A DNA stretch of 8,089 nucleotides from Kordiimonadaceae bacterium (lineage in GTDB: Bacteria; Pseudomonadota; Alphaproteobacteria; Sphingomonadales; Kordiimonadaceae): NCBI GenBank assembly GCA_016763495.1, contig JAESTR010000149.1, positions 1 through 8,089 on the forward strand. Direction: 5' to 3'. A model generated the notes under the pieces. The model worked only from the letters and a program-made list of their open reading frames with translations, was not told the origin of the DNA and made no database searches. Each line of letters opens with the position of its first letter. Positions within the stretch are counted from its first letter, which is position 1. This document shows, in pieces, positions 6,101 to 8,089 of this stretch. A program made the position numbers and the translations under genes.

Positions 6101-6373
6101 ATGAGAACCTTCTATGTGCAGATTAAATGTGAACTTGGAAAAGTTTATGACGTTGCCTCAAGTCTCGTGGACGATATTGAAGAAGCACCAACGGTCTATT
6201 CAACATCAGGGGAATTTGATTTGATCGCCCAGTTTACTGTGAGCGCCTCAGATGACATTGGCCGGTTTGTGAATGACAAAGTGCAACGCGTTAAAGGCAT
6301 AGCAGACACAAAAACCATCATTTGCTTTAATGCTTTCACCAAGGATTCTGGCTATAAAGATGATGTGGGCTAA
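6101..6373 (+). CDS. Stand-alone Lrp/AsnC ligand-binding (RAM) domain protein
   Basis: This 90-residue protein corresponds only to the ligand-binding, oligomerising half of Lrp/AsnC regulators; the DNA-binding helix-turn-helix is absent. The sequence follows the expected beta-alpha-beta-beta-alpha-beta order: FYVQIKCELG, a helix at about 14-27, VYSTSGEFDLIAQFTV with the typical G-E-F-D turn, a helix at about 51-63, then GIADTKTIICFNAF. Such proteins form decamer-like assemblies that can bind amino acids or modulate full-length Lrp proteins. The ATG at 6101 has only a weak AAAGAG upstream. It converges on the formamidase-like gene with 6 bp between the stop codons. A link to tryptophan or kynurenine sensing is an inference from adjacency only. 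Confidence 0.85.
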   Translation: MRTFYVQIKCELGKVYDVASSLVDDIEEAPTVYSTSGEFDLIAQFTVSASDDIGRFVNDKVQRVKGIADTKTIICFNAFTKDSGYKDDVG

Positions 6374-6379
6374 AGCCCG

Positions 6380-7183
6380 CTAGGCGAGTAGCTTTTGTAC
6401 CAAATCTGAATCCGCATCGGATAGGCCGCTGAAGACATTAAAATGATGTTTGAGTTGCGCTTCTACATAATCAGTTGACCGAGTGACTGACACCCATGCT
6501 TTGGCCATTTTTTTACTCTGTCTTATGAATTCAGGCCGTTCAATGCTACCGACCCAACTGGTAAAACTGATATGGGCGAGGGGCTCTAAAAGTACAGGGC
6601 TTTCGGTTTTTACTTCGGCATTTGATAGTTTTAAAACATCATTCATTTTTGTACGCCTGAGGGGTCCAAGGTCATAAAGGCCACTAATACCAATAATATT
6701 TTTCACTCGCAGCGCTGCGGCATTAGATAGGGGCGTGCTCTTGCAGCCCATCCTAGCGGCTAAATGCCCGCCAGCCGAGTGGCCTGATATATTGATGGGC
6801 CCGGCTACAATGGCAGATGCAGACATAATGGCAGCACCAACCTGTCGGGTAATATCCGAAATATGCACATCCGGGCATAAGTCATAAGATGGCACGCAAA
6901 CGGCCCAACCATTTTTCACGCAACCAGCTGCTAAATGTGACCATGTTGATTTGTCAAAATCAAGCCAGTAACCACCGTGAATGAATACAACTAACCCCTT
7001 TGGTTCCGCCACCGGTAAAAACAGGTCGTATTTTTCGCGTTCACCAAGGCCGTACCATATGTCCAAATTACCGTTGGCAACCTTTCTATAGGCTGCAGCG
7101 TCTTTGACCATTTTTTTCAGTAGCTGGTCAGCCCCAGAAATATAGGCGGCGTTTTCGTATGCATCATCCCAATCAGTACTCAT
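6380..7183 (-). CDS. Alpha/beta hydrolase, probable kynurenine formamidase (arylformamidase)
   Basis: This 267-residue cytoplasmic protein has no signal peptide. It has the alpha/beta-hydrolase features of the arylformamidase branch: oxyanion-hole motif H69-G-G-Y-W73 and nucleophile elbow G134-H-S136-A-G-G-H140. The catalytic acid is probably near E215, after WVGSIERPEF, and the His is H247 in HHFNV. It would hydrolyse N-formylkynurenine to kynurenine and formate, the second step of tryptophan breakdown. This type differs from the metal-dependent KynB cyclase-family enzyme common in bacteria. The ATG at 7183 has AAGGA 6 nt upstream. The divergent neighbour is an anthraniloyl-CoA monooxygenase acting later in the same pathway, which strengthens the call. 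A related carbamate or ester hydrolase cannot be excluded. Confidence 0.78.
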   Translation of the reverse strand: MSTDWDDAYENAAYISGADQLLKKMVKDAAAYRKVANGNLDIWYGLGEREKYDLFLPVAEPKGLVVFIHGGYWLDFDKSTWSHLAAGCVKNGWAVCVPSYDLCPDVHISDITRQVGAAIMSASAIVAGPINISGHSAGGHLAARMGCKSTPLSNAAALRVKNIIGISGLYDLGPLRRTKMNDVLKLSNAEVKTESPVLLEPLAHISFTSWVGSIERPEFIRQSKKMAKAWVSVTRSTDYVEAQLKHHFNVFSGLSDADSDLVQKLLA

Positions 7184-7357
7184 AAGGCGTCCTTGGCCAT
7201 ATTGTATATCTCGTTAGTTTCTAAAATATCTCTATAGCAGGCTCTGTTGATTATCAGAAATAGAGCTGGGTTGTTTACCTGAGTGCGCTGGGCCGATTAC
7301 CCGATTCTGGGTTCTGTGACAACATGCAATAGCCGCTGTATAGCTTAGATTTCCCTA

Positions 7358-7410
7358 AAACGCCATATATTTCAAGCTTAAATATTTTATGCTTGAAATA
7401 TATGGCGTTT
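7358..7410. repeat. Perfect 20-bp inverted repeat upstream of the monooxygenase
   Basis: The left arm AAACGCCATATATTTCAAGC (7358-7377) and right arm GCTTGAAATATATGGCGTTT (7391-7410) are exact reverse complements, separated by a 13-nt AT-only spacer. It ends 55 nt before the ATG at 7466 and overlaps a possible -35. It could be a paired operator, an RNA hairpin or a small palindromic mobile repeat. It lacks the GC-rich stem and T-tract of an intrinsic terminator. Confidence 0.85.
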
Positions 7411-7421
7411 CCTTCCATGAT
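7393..7421 (+). promoter_or_regulatory. Possible promoter of the monooxygenase gene
   Basis: TTGAAA (7393-7398) and CATGAT (7416-7421) have the standard 17-nt spacing, 44 nt before the start codon. The -35 lies inside the right arm of the inverted repeat, which would couple repeat occupancy to promoter use. The -10 matches only four of six positions. Confidence 0.4.
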
Positions 7422-7465
7422 TTATCAGAAGTTGGTTAATGTATTTGCTATTGAGAGGGAAAATT

Positions 7466-8089
7466 ATGCGTATTGCGTGCTTAGGTGGTGGTGCAGCAGG
7501 TCTGTATTTTGCGATTAGCATGAAATTACGCGAGGCTAGCCATGATATTACCGTTTTTGAGCGCAACCGGCCTGATGACACTTTTGGTTGGGGCGTTGTG
7601 TTCTCTGCAGAAACGCTGCAAGCGTTGGCTGAAAATGATGCCCCTAGTCGTGATGAAATAGAAAAAAACTTTGCCTATTGGGACGATATAGCAGTGGTGC
7701 ATAACGGGGTTCGTACCGTTTCAACAGGCCACGGCTTTTGCGGTATTGGTCGCATGAAGTTGTTGAATATCCTACAAGCTCGAGCAGAAGAGCTTGGTGT
7801 TAAAATCAACTATCAAACTGAAATTAACTCTACTGATGGGCTGAGCGATTATGACTTGATAGTGGCTGCGGATGGTTTGAACTCCAAAGCACGAGCCCAG
7901 CATGCGGCAGTGTTCCAGCCAGACACACAAATGGGGCAGTGTCATTTTATTTGGCTTGGCACCCACCAAAAGTTTGATGACGCTTTCACTTTTATCTTTG
8001 AAGAAACTGAGCATGGCTGGGTGTGGGCGCACGTATATCAGTTTGATGATGATACGGCGACTTTCATTGTCGAGTGCGCGCCGGAAACG
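7466..8089 (+). CDS. Anthraniloyl-CoA (2-aminobenzoyl-CoA) monooxygenase, FAD-binding N-terminal part (3' end outside window)
   Basis: Read by hand: 208 codons from the ATG at 7466 to the right edge with no stop. AGGGA lies 5 nt upstream. The N-terminus is a Rossmann FAD site with GGGAAGLYFAI at residues 7-17, then ERNRPDDTFGWGVVFSAETL, a signature of anthraniloyl-CoA and salicylyl-CoA monooxygenases. Further on are GHGFCGIGRMKLLNILQAR, the DG-motif YDLIVAADGLNSKAR, and FEETEHGWVWAHVYQF. The full enzyme is usually near 780 residues, with an Old Yellow Enzyme-like FMN reductase domain at the C-terminus, so about 570 residues lie beyond the window. It hydroxylates and reduces 2-aminobenzoyl-CoA, the entry to non-oxygenolytic anthranilate breakdown. 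A salicylyl-CoA 5-hydroxylase cannot be fully excluded without the C-terminal half, but the formamidase-like neighbour favours anthranilate. Confidence 0.87.
   Translation, partial: MRIACLGGGAAGLYFAISMKLREASHDITVFERNRPDDTFGWGVVFSAETLQALAENDAPSRDEIEKNFAYWDDIAVVHNGVRTVSTGHGFCGIGRMKLLNILQARAEELGVKINYQTEINSTDGLSDYDLIVAADGLNSKARAQHAAVFQPDTQMGQCHFIWLGTHQKFDDAFTFIFEETEHGWVWAHVYQFDDDTATFIVECAPET

Noticed and set aside
6367..6378. GGGCT/AGCCC mini-hairpin over the RAM-gene stop codon as a bidirectional terminator
   Set aside because: The loop would be only 2 nt (or the stem 4 bp), and neither side has a T-tract.
7387..7581. Minus-strand frame across the start of the monooxygenase
   Set aside because: It runs antisense to the conserved FAD-binding motif and through the inverted repeat, with no ribosome binding site.

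Overview
The window looks like chromosomal DNA from a moderate-GC alphaproteobacterium. Three things point there: a GTTC-N7-GTTC LexA operator of the alphaproteobacterial type in front of an imuA-like SOS gene; a short stand-alone Lrp/AsnC ligand-binding protein of a kind common in that class; and an anthraniloyl-CoA monooxygenase. I saw no transposase, integrase, rRNA, tRNA or CRISPR array. The genus cannot be fixed from this sequence alone.

Layout. (1) 1-509, minus: the 5' part of imuA, running off the left edge, with its LexA box and ribosome binding site. (2) 510-1012: no gene recognised. (3) 1013-2100, minus: a secreted protein with two cytochrome c domains and a C-terminal rhodanese domain, split by a 1-nt frameshift at 1650-1653. 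(4) 2101-2634: no recognisable gene, but several inverted repeats that may be structured RNA. (5) 2635-5770, minus: two tandem paralogous secreted serine hydrolases of the beta-lactamase/penicillin-binding fold, each starting with TTG behind the same GGGAGG-N5 signal and each followed by a hairpin. (6) 5771-6100: a regulatory-looking intergenic region with two palindromes and a short tandem repeat. (7) 6101-6373, plus: the RAM-domain protein. It converges on (8) 6380-7183, minus, an alpha/beta hydrolase resembling kynurenine formamidase. (9) 7184-7465: a divergent intergenic region holding a perfect 20-bp inverted repeat. (10) 7466-8089, plus: the N-terminal part of an FAD-dependent anthraniloyl-CoA monooxygenase, running off the right edge.

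How the genes fit together. The right end reads as part of a tryptophan/kynurenine catabolic locus. A formamidase would release kynurenine from N-formylkynurenine; kynureninase and a CoA ligase (not in the window) would give anthraniloyl-CoA; the monooxygenase would dearomatise it. The RAM protein could be an amino-acid sensor, but its link to this pathway rests only on adjacency. The serine hydrolase pair is an independent periplasmic or secreted duplication. The left end is the start of the imuA-imuB-dnaE2 type mutagenesis cassette, of which only imuA is visible. Nothing here amounts to a clearly new multi-gene system. The items most worth a second look are the 20-bp palindrome, the frameshifted cytochrome-rhodanese fusion, the nested inverted repeats at 2506-2581 and the tandem hydrolases.
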